The notes: generated by a model not told the origin, from the sequence alone. Shown: positions 1 through 9,328, numbered from the stretch's first letter. The stretch: DNA of 64,000 nt from Hyphomicrobiales bacterium (GCA_013911975.1 JACESF010000003.1:62001-126000), one strand, 5' to 3'. A program made the numbers and translations.

Positions 1-1953
1 CAGGATCACATCGGCGAAGGCCGCGGTCTCGGTGGGGAAGATATCCTGCACCACCAGATGCTCCAGGCAGGCCAGCCCGGCGCGGGTGACGGCGAGGTCC
101 GGGTTGGCCATGGCCGGGTTGCCACCCACCACATAGAGCCCGCGCACCGCCCCTCGACGGGCCGCATCGAACATTTCCACCACCGTGTGACCTGCCTGCG
201 CAAGCGGCCGGTAGCCGGGGAGATAGTTGGGCAACAGGCCGGCGTCGCAGGAGCCCTGCACGTTGTTCTGCCCGCGCAGGGGATGGAGGCCCGCGCCGGG
301 ACGACCCACCTGCCCGCACACGAGAGCGAGGGCGATGACGGCCCGGATGTTGTCCGCGCCGAAGGCGTGCTGCGAGGCACCCATGCCCCAGAAGGTCATG
401 GCCGCGCGCGTCCCGGCGAACAGGCGGGCGGCGGCCACGATGTCCTGCGCCGGAACGCCCGTGAGGCCGGCCGCCATCTCCGGCGTGAAAGGTGCGACCC
501 GCGCGCGCAGCGCCTCGAAGCCCTCCAGCCGCCCAGAGACGAAATCCCGGTCGTGGAGCCCCTCCTCAATCACCACGCGCGTCATGGCGGAGAGCAGGGC
601 CACATCCGTCCCCGGGGCCGTCCTGAGGTGATGGGTGGCGAACCGCGACAGGGCCTGAATGCCGGGATCCACCAGGATGAGCTTCGTCCCACGCCGAAAG
701 GCATTCTTCATGAAGGAGGCGGCCACCGGATGGTTGCTGTCCGGGTTGCTGCCCACCATCAGCACCACCTCGGCGCAGGCGATCTCCTCGATGGGGGCGG
801 TCACGGCGGCGAAGCCGGTGGCCTCCGCCAGCGGCGGCACCGAGGCGCACAAGCGTGTGCAGTGGTCAACATGGGGGGTGCCCAAGCCCATGCGTGCGAG
901 TTTCTGCAGGAGATAGGCATCTTCGTTCGAACCCTTTGCCGACCCTAGCACCGCCAGAGATCCGGGGCCGTGCGCCGCGCGCAACCGGGCGAAGCCACGA
1001 GCGGCGGTGTCCAGCGCCTCGTCCCAGTCAACGGGACGGAACAGGTCCAGCACCGCGGCGCCGCGCAGGGCGAGGGCCGGATCCTTGGGCGCATCCGCCC
1101 GGCGCACCAGGGGCACGGTGAGGCGATCCGGATGCCTCAGGTAGGAAAAGCCGAAGCGGCCCTTGACACACAACCGACCGCGGTTCGCCGGGCCGTCGGC
1201 ACCTTCCGCCCACGCCACCTCGTCGTCGACCATATGCAGGGTGACCCGGCAGCCGACGCTGCAGAAGGGGCAGACCGTTTCGCCCTTGGCCGTCACCGCG
1301 GTCCGTCCACCGGCCCGCTCCAGCGCCTTGGGCGCCAGCGCGCCGGTGGGGCAGAGCTGGGCGCATTCCCCGCAGGAGGCGCAGTTGCTCTCCCCCATGG
1401 CCATCCCGGCATCGAATGTCACGTGGATGCCGTCGCCTCGCCCGGCGAGGGCGATGACCCCATTCACCTGCACGTCACGGCATCCCGCCCGGCACTTGCC
1501 GCAGCGGATGCACGCCTCCGGGTCGAGGACAATGGCGGGGTGGCTGGCATCCGCGGGACGGCCTGCCGCCCGGTGGCCGAAGCGATCGGGATCGGCTCCG
1601 GTGCGCGCGACGAGATCGAGGAACGGCGTGTCGGGGTGGCGCGCCTTCGCCGCGGCGCTCATCTCGGAGGCGAGCAGGCTGACCGCGAGCCGCCGCACCC
1701 GCGCGGCGCGCGGCGTGTCGGTGCGCACGGCGAGTCCGGTCCGGACCCTGTGGCGGCAGGCAGGAACCAACTCGGCTTCGCCCTCCACCTCCACCAGGCA
1801 GGTGCGACAGCTGCCCATGGGCGCGAAGCCATCGCGCGTAGAAGCGCACAGGTGAGGTAGGTCGAGTCCGGCGGCGGTGGCCGCCTGCAGCAGGCTCTGC
1901 CCGTCCTGCGCGGCAACGGGCTGGCCGTCGATGGTGAAGTTGATGAGGCTCAT
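1..1953 (-). CDS. Formate-dehydrogenase-like molybdopterin oxidoreductase alpha subunit (partial, C-terminus beyond left edge)
   Basis: Seen: 651 codons open from an ATG at 1953 to the window edge. In order: a 2Fe-2S ferredoxin domain (residues 1-75, Cys set around CASTRDG/GSCRTC), two 4Fe-4S ferredoxin motifs (CIRCGKCRAGC; CASCGECAQLC), the Mo-domain 4Fe-4S motif (CPFCSVGC with NRGRLCVKG) and the catalytic domain. This is the layout of FdsA/FdhA of cytosolic NAD-dependent formate dehydrogenases, which bind bis-MGD. The Mo-ligand segment reads CTRLC-ASVPPL; Cys369 is there (codon 847-849, TGC, not selenocysteine), but the His that follows it in formate dehydrogenases is absent, Ala370 taking its place. 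The MGASQH and RGQNNVQG segments are conserved. The start overlaps the stop of the flavoprotein gene as ATGA. Inference: a formate-dehydrogenase homologue with altered substrate, possibly a reduced phosphorus compound. Family assignment is firm; substrate is unknown. Confidence 0.85.
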   Translation of the reverse strand, partial: MSLINFTIDGQPVAAQDGQSLLQAATAAGLDLPHLCASTRDGFAPMGSCRTCLVEVEGEAELVPACRHRVRTGLAVRTDTPRAARVRRLAVSLLASEMSAAAKARHPDTPFLDLVARTGADPDRFGHRAAGRPADASHPAIVLDPEACIRCGKCRAGCRDVQVNGVIALAGRGDGIHVTFDAGMAMGESNCASCGECAQLCPTGALAPKALERAGGRTAVTAKGETVCPFCSVGCRVTLHMVDDEVAWAEGADGPANRGRLCVKGRFGFSYLRHPDRLTVPLVRRADAPKDPALALRGAAVLDLFRPVDWDEALDTAARGFARLRAAHGPGSLAVLGSAKGSNEDAYLLQKLARMGLGTPHVDHCTRLCASVPPLAEATGFAAVTAPIEEIACAEVVLMVGSNPDSNHPVAASFMKNAFRRGTKLILVDPGIQALSRFATHHLRTAPGTDVALLSAMTRVVIEEGLHDRDFVSGRLEGFEALRARVAPFTPEMAAGLTGVPAQDIVAAARLFAGTRAAMTFWGMGASQHAFGADNIRAVIALALVCGQVGRPGAGLHPLRGQNNVQGSCDAGLLPNYLPGYRPLAQAGHTVVEMFDAARRGAVRGLYVVGGNPAMANPDLAVTRAGLACLEHLVVQDIFPTETAAFADVIL

Positions 1954-3443
1954 GCGCTAACACCGCGGCCGGGGATGGACAGCCGCCCGAGGAAGCGGCC
2001 CGCATTGCGCCCGAGCGCGCACAGGGAGGCTTCGCCCATGACCGCTGCGAGGTCTTCGAGAAGATGCTGATCCAGCGGGCCCGGCGCAGCCAGGGCGCGC
2101 GAGGCGTGCGCGGTGCCGATGCGGCAGGGCCCACACTGGCCACAGCTCTCCCGTGCCAGATAGGCCGCCATGCGGGCGGCAATGGCGCGCGGCTCGTCTG
2201 TCGCGCCGAACACGATCGCCCCGCCCGTGCCGAGGCGCAGCCCTTCGTCCAGCAGATCGGCAAGCGGCCTGTAGCAGTCTGCGGCGCTCACCAGCGCCCC
2301 CGCCGATCCGCCGATCACCATGCCGCCGAGGGCATGGCCGTCCTGCATTCCACCGGCGATCTCCACCAGGTCGGCGAGGCGCAACAGACCGCGCATCGGC
2401 TTCGGCCCCGGTGCGCACACCCGGCCCGAGACGCTGAACAGCCGAACCTCGGGATCCAGGAGGGCCGAGGCAGGCGAGCCCAGCGTGCCGCCCCACGCTG
2501 CAGTGACGCGATAGAAGGTCTCCACGTTGTGCAGCAAGGTGGGCCGGCCGAGATAGCCGCAGGCGGTGGGAAAGGGCGGGCGCTCGACAGGGCGGGCCGG
2601 GCGTCCCTCGAGGCTCGCGATGAGCGCCGTTTCCTCGCCGCAGATGAAAGCACCACCGCTGCGCCGCAGCTCCAGGGCGAGGCCCTCCGCGAGGCCGGCC
2701 CCCGCCACCTCCATCAGCGCTTGACGCAGGATGGCGTGGATGGGGACGTAGTCGTCGCGCACGTAGAGGAACACCTGGTCCGCGCCTATCACCCGCGCGG
2801 CCACCAGGGCCGCCTCGATCACGCCGTGCGGGTCGTTCTCCAGGATGAAGCGGTCCTTGAAGATGGCAAGCTCGCCCTCGTCGCCGTTCACGATGACCAC
2901 CGGCGTGCCGCCGGCAGCGATCACCTGCCGCCACTTCTCCGCCACCGGGAAGCCGACGCCCGCCCGCCCCACCGCCTGGTGCACCGACAGCCGCTCCAAC
3001 ATCTGCGCCGCCGCGCCGGGATCGGCCATGATGCGGCCGAGCTGCCCGTAGCCCCCTGCCGCCCGGTAGGCCGCGAAGGAGCGCGGAACGGGTTCGGGGC
3101 GGGGCCCGTCACAACGGTTGCGGCACACTCCGGCGCCGAGCGCGCCGTGCAGCAGGCCGCACACCAGATCGCCGCAGCCGTCGGCGGCATAGGGCGTGGT
3201 GGCGGCGTAGTTCACCGCCGGAAATGCGGTGGCCACCTCGTATGCCTCGGAGGGGAACAGGCGCAGGCGCTCGGCCAGCGCCAGAAGCCCGGCCTGAGAG
3301 ATGCCGATCCCGCCCTTGGCGTCGCGGACCTCCAGCAGGATTTCCAGAAGCCGGCCGCGATCATCGCCGCGGGCAAGCACGGTGGCGATCGCGGCCCATT
3401 CTGCGGTGTCAGCGGGCGTCGCGGTCTCAGGAACGGGCGGCAC
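1950..3443 (-). CDS. NADH/FMN-binding flavoprotein subunit with N-terminal NuoE-like segment (FdsB/HoxF type)
   Basis: 497 aa from a GTG at 3443. Seen: residues 1-110 resemble a short NuoE/FdsG domain, with Cys pairs C-x4-C (CGDLVC) and C-x3-C (CRNRC) separated by only 11 residues. The NuoF-like part follows, with GRAGVGFP and NGDEGELAIFKDR (FMN/NADH site), CGEETALIASLEG, and the 4Fe-4S motif ESCGQCGPCRIGT plus a distal Cys. Known: such subunits pass electrons from a molybdenum subunit to NAD+. It overlaps the ABC ATPase gene by 17 bases upstream and the alpha subunit by 4 bases downstream, so the three are probably translated together. Inference: it is the diaphorase part of the dehydrogenase at 1-1953. 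No separate gamma-subunit gene is seen; the fused N-terminal part may replace it. Confidence 0.85.
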   Translation of the reverse strand: MPPVPETATPADTAEWAAIATVLARGDDRGRLLEILLEVRDAKGGIGISQAGLLALAERLRLFPSEAYEVATAFPAVNYAATTPYAADGCGDLVCGLLHGALGAGVCRNRCDGPRPEPVPRSFAAYRAAGGYGQLGRIMADPGAAAQMLERLSVHQAVGRAGVGFPVAEKWRQVIAAGGTPVVIVNGDEGELAIFKDRFILENDPHGVIEAALVAARVIGADQVFLYVRDDYVPIHAILRQALMEVAGAGLAEGLALELRRSGGAFICGEETALIASLEGRPARPVERPPFPTACGYLGRPTLLHNVETFYRVTAAWGGTLGSPASALLDPEVRLFSVSGRVCAPGPKPMRGLLRLADLVEIAGGMQDGHALGGMVIGGSAGALVSAADCYRPLADLLDEGLRLGTGGAIVFGATDEPRAIAARMAAYLARESCGQCGPCRIGTAHASRALAAPGPLDQHLLEDLAAVMGEASLCALGRNAGRFLGRLSIPGRGVSA

Positions 3444-4230
3444 GATACAGGTCCTCCCGCAGGCCGGGGGTGAAGGCGGCCGCCGGGCCGTCGAAGAACA
3501 GGCGCCCCTGGCGCAGGGCGATGATGCGGTCGGCGTAGCGCACGGCGAGATCCACCTGATGCAGGCTGCACAACACCGAGAAGCCGCGCTCCCGCGCCGC
3601 CCGCTGCAGGATCTGCAGCACGTTCTCGGAGGATTCCGGATCGAGGCTGGATATGGGCTCGTCGGCGAGGATCAGTTCCGCCTGCTGGGCGAAGGCGCGG
3701 GCGATGGCGACCCGCTGCTGCTGCCCGCCGGAAAGACGCTCCGCGCGCTGATAGGCTTGGTCCATGAGGCCCACGCTGTCGAGGCAGGCGAGCGCCAATT
3801 GCCGGTCCCGCGCGCGGAAGCGGCGCAGCAGCACCCGCCACAGGGGCGTCGTCGCGAGCCGGGCCGCCAGCACGTTGTCGATGGCGCTGAAGCGCTTTAC
3901 CAGATTGAACTGCTGAAACACGAACCCCACCTCCCGGCGCAGCGCCTCAAGGGCAGCGGGCTTCAGGGCAGTCACCTCGGTGCCGCGGATGGTGACGCTT
4001 CCGGCATCCGGCTCCACCAGGCGGGTCAGGCAGCGGAACAGGGTGGACTTGCCGCACCCGGAGGGGCCGAGCAGCACCACGAACTGGCCGGCAGGCACGG
4101 TGCAGGAGACGCGATCCAGCACCACGCGACCGTCGAACGCCTTGCTCAGGTCGCGCACGACGATTGCGGCACCCTCCTCCTCGCCCAGGGAACGGTCGTG
4201 CGGCAGATGCGCAGGGGCGATGCTCTTCAT
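3427..4230 (-). CDS. ptxA: ABC transporter ATP-binding protein, phosphite/phosphonate type (PtxA/PhnC family)
   Basis: 267 aa. Seen: Walker A GPSGCGKST, Q-loop FQQFN, signature LSGGQQQRVAIARA, Walker B LILADEP and a switch His (CSLHQVDLA). The nearest family I recognise is PhnC/PtxA. It lies downstream of the permease (21 bases between stop and start) and overlaps the flavoprotein gene that follows. Known: PtxA powers uptake of phosphite through PtxB and PtxC; the same fold also serves phosphonate import (PhnCDE). The choice of Ptx over Phn rests on the divergent phosphite dehydrogenase next door and the absence of C-P lyase genes in the window. Substrate could equally be hypophosphite (HtxD-like). 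Confidence 0.8.
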   Translation of the reverse strand: MKSIAPAHLPHDRSLGEEEGAAIVVRDLSKAFDGRVVLDRVSCTVPAGQFVVLLGPSGCGKSTLFRCLTRLVEPDAGSVTIRGTEVTALKPAALEALRREVGFVFQQFNLVKRFSAIDNVLAARLATTPLWRVLLRRFRARDRQLALACLDSVGLMDQAYQRAERLSGGQQQRVAIARAFAQQAELILADEPISSLDPESSENVLQILQRAARERGFSVLCSLHQVDLAVRYADRIIALRQGRLFFDGPAAAFTPGLREDLYRAARS

Positions 4231-4251
4231 CGGTCAACTCCCATGGGCCGC

Positions 4252-5133
4252 TCAGGCGCGGCTTTCGCCTTCGAAAAGGCGCGTCGGCGTGCCGGCGCGG
4301 GTGGCGGCGGTCTCGGGGCTCAGCACGAGACGGCGCAAGTGGGCGCTCAGGGTGTCGATGGCGATCACCATGGCGAGGATGACGCCCAGCACGGTGGCCA
4401 ACTTAGGAAAGTCGAGCAGGTCGATGGAGTCCTTCAGCGTCTGGCCGATGCCGCCGGCACCGACGATGCCCAGCACCGTGGAGGCGCGCACGTTGAACTC
4501 CCAGATGTAGAGGGTGACGGCGACGATGTTCGGCCACACGTCCGGCAGGAGGGCGTAGCGGAACGCGCGCACCGGGCCGGCACCGGTGAGCTCCAACGCC
4601 TCCACCGGGCCGCGATCGGCCGGCTCGATCACCTCAGTGAGCAGCTTGCCGAGGGCGCCCACCATGTTGAACATGACGGCCAGCACGCCAGTGAAAGGGC
4701 CGAACCCCACCGCCGCCACGAAGATGAGGGCGAATACCAGGATCTCGGTGCCGCGCAGCACCCCGAACACCGCCCGCACCAAACGATAGACCAGAAGATT
4801 CGGCGTGGTGTTGCGCGCGGCAAGCGGCACCAGTGGGATGCACACGAGAAGGGCGCCGATGGTGCCCACCGTGGCCATGGCGAGGGTCTGGAATGCGTCG
4901 CGCAGCACCCGGTCGATATCCCGTACGTCCGGCGGAAACATCTGCTGGAACCAGGAGGCGATCTTCGGCAGCCCGTCCACGAGCTTCGCCAGGTCCACCT
5001 TCGCCGCCGCGAAGCACATCCCGAGGAACAGGGTCACGGCGAGGAAGACGAGCCCCCGCCGCAGATTGTGCCACGTTAGTAGCGACCGGGCCGGCTCGAC
5101 GTAGCGTGTCTCCTCGAAGCTTGCGATGGTCAT
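4252..5133 (-). CDS. ptxC: ABC transporter permease, phosphite/phosphonate type (PtxC/PhnE family)
   Basis: 293 aa inner-membrane protein. Seen: a cytoplasmic N-terminus, about six hydrophobic segments, and the EAA-type loop near residues 175-205 (VEALELTGAGPVRAFRYALL), typical of PhnE-type permeases. The segment VRASTVLGIVGAGGIG is the usual family signature after the loop. It sits between the binding-protein gene and the ATPase gene of the same importer. Two strong hairpins occupy the spacer before it (5171-5220), which could leave the permease less expressed than the binding protein. Specificity cannot be read from the permease itself. Confidence 0.8.
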   Translation of the reverse strand: MTIASFEETRYVEPARSLLTWHNLRRGLVFLAVTLFLGMCFAAAKVDLAKLVDGLPKIASWFQQMFPPDVRDIDRVLRDAFQTLAMATVGTIGALLVCIPLVPLAARNTTPNLLVYRLVRAVFGVLRGTEILVFALIFVAAVGFGPFTGVLAVMFNMVGALGKLLTEVIEPADRGPVEALELTGAGPVRAFRYALLPDVWPNIVAVTLYIWEFNVRASTVLGIVGAGGIGQTLKDSIDLLDFPKLATVLGVILAMVIAIDTLSAHLRRLVLSPETAATRAGTPTRLFEGESRA

Positions 5134-5170
5134 GGACGGTCTCCCCTGGCTCGGCGCGCTATGAAACGGA

Positions 5171-5220
5171 CGCCCGGCTTCATGCCGGGCGCGACGTGGC
5201 CGGTGCCCGAAGGCACCGGC
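5171..5220 (-). promoter_or_regulatory. Two tandem hairpins between binding-protein and permease genes
   Basis: Seen: an 8-bp perfect stem with a 5-base loop (5171-5178 / 5184-5191) followed by a 9-bp perfect stem closed by a four-base CGAA loop (5199-5207 / 5212-5220). They lie immediately before the stop-to-start gap is crossed from ptxB to ptxC. Inference: mRNA stabilisers or partial attenuators that raise binding protein over permease, as is common in ABC operons. There is no U-tract, so a full terminator is unlikely. Confidence 0.5.
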
Positions 5221-5229
5221 CCGCGCGGA

Positions 5230-6437
<1,208 letters not shown>

Positions 6438-7313
6438 ATGCGCATGCTGAATCTGTCTCAGGTTCAGACCTTTCTGGCGGTCATCGATGAGGGCGGCATC
6501 CAGTCGGCAGCGGAGCGCCTTGCCTGCTCGCAGCCGGCCGTCTCGCAGCAGTTGCGCAAGCTCGAGGAGTTCGTCGGCGTGCCCCTCGTGGTGCGCAACC
6601 GCAGCCGCGCGGTCCCCACCCGTGACGGCGAGTTGTTCCTGCCGAAGGCCCGCTCCCTCATAGCCAGCGCCGACCGTGCCCGCGCCGTCGTCTCCGATCG
6701 CCGCCTGGTGGTGCATGCCAGCGGCAACGTAGGAGTCTATCTTGCGCCGCGCCTCATCGCCGTGTTCGAGCGCGACCTGGATCGGCCCGGCACGGTGGAC
6801 CTCGTCATCACCACCAACCGCCATGCGGTGGACGCCCTCATCGCCGGCGAGGCGGACATCGCTCTCACCGAATGGAGCGAGGACCACCCGGCCGTGGAAT
6901 GGCAGGGCTGGCGCCGAGAGAAGTTGGTGGTGATTGCCGGCCCCGACCATCCGCTCGCGAAGGAGCGCTGCATTCCGCGCCAGGCACTGCTCGACCATCC
7001 CATCATCGGCGGCGAGCCCGGCACCGGCACCGGCCGGGCGCTCGCCGGCATGTTCGGGCCCGATGCTGGGCGCCTGCGCGTGGCACGCCAACTCGGCAGC
7101 ACCGCCGCCGTGAAGGAGGCGGTCAACGCCGGGCTCGGCCTTTCCGTGGTGTTCGCCTATTCCGTGGCCGAGGAGGTGAAGGCCGGCACGCTCACCATGC
7201 TGGAACTGGAGGAGGCCGACATCTTCAAGACCTTGTTCATCGGCCTCGGCCGCGAAAGCCCGCAATCCTCCATGGCCCGGCGCTTCGCCACCTTCTGCCT
7301 CGCCTCCGCTTGA
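6438..7313 (+). CDS. ptxE: LysR-family transcriptional regulator of the phosphite locus (PtxE-like)
   Basis: 291 aa from the ATG at 6438; an in-frame ATG 42 bases earlier (6396) is possible, but the HTH begins right after MLNLSQVQTFL, as usual for LysR. Seen: winged HTH in residues 5-65 (SAAERLACSQPAVSQQLRKLEEFVG is the recognition region) and a periplasmic-binding-like effector domain to the end. The gene stands 26 bases before ptxD on the same strand and divergent from the importer operon. Known: ptxE in P. stutzeri is also a LysR gene within the ptx cluster. Inference: it senses a reduced phosphorus compound or P status and controls both arms. Confidence 0.75.
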   Translation: MRMLNLSQVQTFLAVIDEGGIQSAAERLACSQPAVSQQLRKLEEFVGVPLVVRNRSRAVPTRDGELFLPKARSLIASADRARAVVSDRRLVVHASGNVGVYLAPRLIAVFERDLDRPGTVDLVITTNRHAVDALIAGEADIALTEWSEDHPAVEWQGWRREKLVVIAGPDHPLAKERCIPRQALLDHPIIGGEPGTGTGRALAGMFGPDAGRLRVARQLGSTAAVKEAVNAGLGLSVVFAYSVAEEVKAGTLTMLELEEADIFKTLFIGLGRESPQSSMARRFATFCLASA

Positions 7314-7339
7314 TCCCACTCCTGCCGCAAGAGACATCC

Positions 7340-8335
7340 ATGGCTCGCAAGACCCTCGTCACCAACTGGGTCCACCCCGAGGTGCTAGATCTGCTTTCCA
7401 CCCGCGGTGCGGTAGAGGCCAACACCACCCGCGAGCCGTGGCCGCGCGCGGAACTCCTGCGCCGCGCGCGCGACGCCGACGCCATCCTGGCCTTCATGAC
7501 GGACCACGTGGATGGCGCCTTCCTCGAAGCCTGCCCGGATCTGAAGGTCGTCGCCTGCGCCCTGAAGGGAGCAGACAATTTCGACATGGAGGCGTGCCGG
7601 GCGCGCGGCGTCGACGTGACCATCGTGCCCGACCTGCTCACCGCGCCCACCGCAGAACTCGCCGTCGGCCTCATGATCGCCCTCGGCCGCAATCTGCTCG
7701 CCGGCGACCGGCTGATCCGCCAGCACCCGTTCGCCGGCTGGCGGCCGGTACTCTACGGCATGGGGCTCGATGGGGCGGAGGTGGGCATCGTGGGCATGGG
7801 TGCCGTGGGCCAGGCCATCGCCCACCGCGTGCGGCCATTCCGCTGCCGCATCTCCTATTGCGACGCGCACCCGCTTTCTCCCGCCGCGGAGGATGCGCAG
7901 GGGCTCCTGCGGCGCGATCTGGCAGAGTTGCTGGCACGCAGTGACTATCTGGTGTTGGCGCTGCCATTGAACGCGGAGTCGCGCCACCTGATCGATGCGG
8001 CGGCGATCGCGGCCATGAAGCCGGGCGCGCTCCTCATCAACCCCGCCCGCGGATCGCTGGTGGACGAGGCGGCGGTCGCCAACGCCCTAGAGGCGAACCA
8101 TCTCGGCGGGTATGCGGCCGACGTGTTCGAGACGGAGGACTGGGCCCGGCCTGATCGGCCCGCCGGCGTCGAGCCGCGACTGCTCTCTCATGCCCGCACG
8201 GTTCTGACCCCCCACATTGGCTCGGCGGTCGACAGCGTGCGGCGGGACATCGCCCTCGCCGCCGCTCGCAACATCCTGCGCCATCTGGACGGATTGCAGC
8301 GGGAGCCACCTTCGCACGATCGCTCTGCCGCCTGA
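7340..8335 (+). CDS. ptxD: Phosphite dehydrogenase (NAD-dependent phosphonate dehydrogenase)
   Basis: 331 aa (P. stutzeri PtxD is 336). Known: oxidises phosphite to phosphate with NAD+. Seen: D-2-hydroxyacid dehydrogenase fold with dinucleotide motif GMGAVG and an acidic Asp175 where the coenzyme-selecting Glu175 lies, so NAD is preferred. Residues reported as catalytic or substrate-binding in the P. stutzeri enzyme fall at identical positions: Lys76 (CALKGADNFD), Trp134, Tyr139, Arg237, Glu266, His292 and Ser295. Diagnostic stretches PDLLTAPTAELAVGL, GGYAADVFETEDWAR and HIGSAV match PtxD rather than general hydroxyacid dehydrogenases. The start is the ATG at 7340, behind AAGAGA. It is the firmest functional call of the phosphite locus. 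Confidence 0.95.
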   Translation: MARKTLVTNWVHPEVLDLLSTRGAVEANTTREPWPRAELLRRARDADAILAFMTDHVDGAFLEACPDLKVVACALKGADNFDMEACRARGVDVTIVPDLLTAPTAELAVGLMIALGRNLLAGDRLIRQHPFAGWRPVLYGMGLDGAEVGIVGMGAVGQAIAHRVRPFRCRISYCDAHPLSPAAEDAQGLLRRDLAELLARSDYLVLALPLNAESRHLIDAAAIAAMKPGALLINPARGSLVDEAAVANALEANHLGGYAADVFETEDWARPDRPAGVEPRLLSHARTVLTPHIGSAVDSVRRDIALAAARNILRHLDGLQREPPSHDRSAA

Positions 8336-8601
8336 CACGGCCCGTCGGTGGCCATCAAGCAATACCAGCGCGACAGCAGCCTTCAAAGCATCATCATGAC
8401 CAATGCGGAAATTGCGATCGCATCTTCAATCACCTCTTCAGCCGGGCCTTGCGCGAGGTGCGCGAAACCTCGAGCCCGTGATGTGCGTCGCCGTTGCGCG
8501 GCGTTGCCGCGCGATGACGGGTGGCGCTGCGATATGTGATGTCTCCGCGCCGCCCGCCATCGGTCATACCCTGCCATGCCGATCCTGCGCGGTGATGGGA
8601 T
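8336..8601. other. Gene-free spacer between ptxD and the tra genes
   Basis: 266 bases between the convergent ends of ptxD and traD. It contains no convincing gene, no copy of the tRNA-Ser 3' end and no insertion-sequence remnant that I could recognise. It is the likeliest place for a junction between the phosphite locus and the mobilisation module, but nothing in it proves one. Confidence 0.5.
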
Positions 8602-8829
8602 TCATGCCGTAGCTTCATGCTCGAACGCCTGCTTTCCCTTGTCGGCCCAGAGCGCCAACGCCTTGTCGCGTTCATCGCTTTGGAGCTTGTCGGCCGCCCA
8701 GAGCAGGGCGCCGTAGATGATGGCGCGATCATCGCAGGTCAGGTCCACGATCCCGGCTTTGACGACGAGACCGCCGAGTTCGATCAGATGCCGCGTGCGT
8801 TGGCGGCGTTCGACCTGCCAGGTTCGCAT
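8602..8829 (-). CDS. traD: Conjugal transfer protein TraD (rhizobial/Ti-plasmid type)
   Basis: 75 aa from the ATG at 8829. Seen: a small basic protein with VERRQRTRHLIELGGLVVKAG, the conserved core of the short TraD proteins encoded next to traC on Ti and rhizobial plasmids (about 70 aa); it is not the F-plasmid coupling protein of the same name. The stop of traC and this start are arranged as TGATATG, so translation is coupled. An upstream in-frame start at 8868 would overlap traC. Role in the family: accessory protein near oriT, not well defined. No TraG coupling protein follows in the window. Confidence 0.75.
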   Translation of the reverse strand: MRTWQVERRQRTRHLIELGGLVVKAGIVDLTCDDRAIIYGALLWAADKLQSDERDKALALWADKGKQAFEHEATA

Positions 8830-8830
8830 A

Positions 8831-9157
8831 TCATGCCGCGCTCGTGCTGCCTGATGCCGGTTGCGCACCGTCCGGTTGCGGTTGAGCGCCGCCCGCGTCG
8901 CGGTCAGATGCCGATGCAGATCGCCGCGCCCGGCTTTGAAAGAACGCGGCCCCGCGCTTGGCCCACGCCTCCCTCTTTCCGGCGTCCTTGGTTTCGGCCA
9001 GCACGATCAGCGCGCCCGCCAGTTCGTCGACGGTGAGCGCGTCGGCTCCGGTCAAGATCACCAGTTCGCCGAGTTGCTGCACCTTGCGCGTTTTAAGTTC
9101 CCGCGCCTTGTCCTCCAGCGCCTTCAGTTCAGCGCCATAGTCCCGTGGTTTCCGCAT
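8831..9157 (-). CDS. traC: Conjugal transfer protein TraC (relaxosome accessory)
   Basis: 108 aa from the ATG at 9157, chosen because GGAG lies seven bases before it; an ATG at 9169 and a TTG at 9175 are also in frame. Seen: MRKPRDYGAELKALEDKA followed by a predicted helical, basic coiled region and a low-complexity Ser/Ala/Gln/Pro tail. This matches the TraC family of Ti and rhizobial plasmids (MobC-like DNA-binding helpers of the relaxase). It is transcribed away from the relaxase gene with oriT between, the same layout as the Ti plasmid traCDG/traA region. Confidence 0.75.
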   Translation of the reverse strand: MRKPRDYGAELKALEDKARELKTRKVQQLGELVILTGADALTVDELAGALIVLAETKDAGKREAWAKRGAAFFQSRARRSASASDRDAGGAQPQPDGAQPASGSTSAA

Positions 9158-9270
9158 CGTCGTCTCCATAAGCAATGGATGGAGCGATGATAGTTTCGTG
9201 TCGGCCGGAATGCTGTAAGGTTGCCGGGACGGCCTGGAACGGCGCGGACCGTCCCGAGAAATTCATTTCG

Positions 9271-9304
9271 AGGGCGCGCTTATACGTCGTTCCGACGTGC
9301 GCTT
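9271..9304. other. Origin of transfer (oriT), RSF1010/Ti-plasmid type
   Basis: Seen: in the spacer between divergent traC and traA stands AGGGCGCGCTTATACGTCG; its other strand contains TAAGCGCGCCCT, one base different from the nick-region core TAAGTGCGCCCT that I recall for RSF1010, to which Ti-plasmid oriT is known to be related. Directly next to it is a perfect inverted repeat ACGTCG-TTC-CGACGT (9284-9289 / 9293-9298). Position and sequence together make this the probable relaxase nick site. Confidence 0.75.
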
Positions 9305-9328
9305 GGGAGCAGTATCTGGTCGGTCGCC

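Noticed and set aside
847..849. Selenocysteine codon in the formate-dehydrogenase-like gene
   Set aside because: The codon is TGC (Cys), not TGA, so no selenocysteine insertion is needed.
8336..8601. Second attachment site (copy of tRNA-Ser 3' end) between ptxD and traD
   Set aside because: I searched by eye for the tRNA 3' segment (GATTCGAACC-like) here and in 6112-6437 and found none, so a left boundary cannot be placed in the window.
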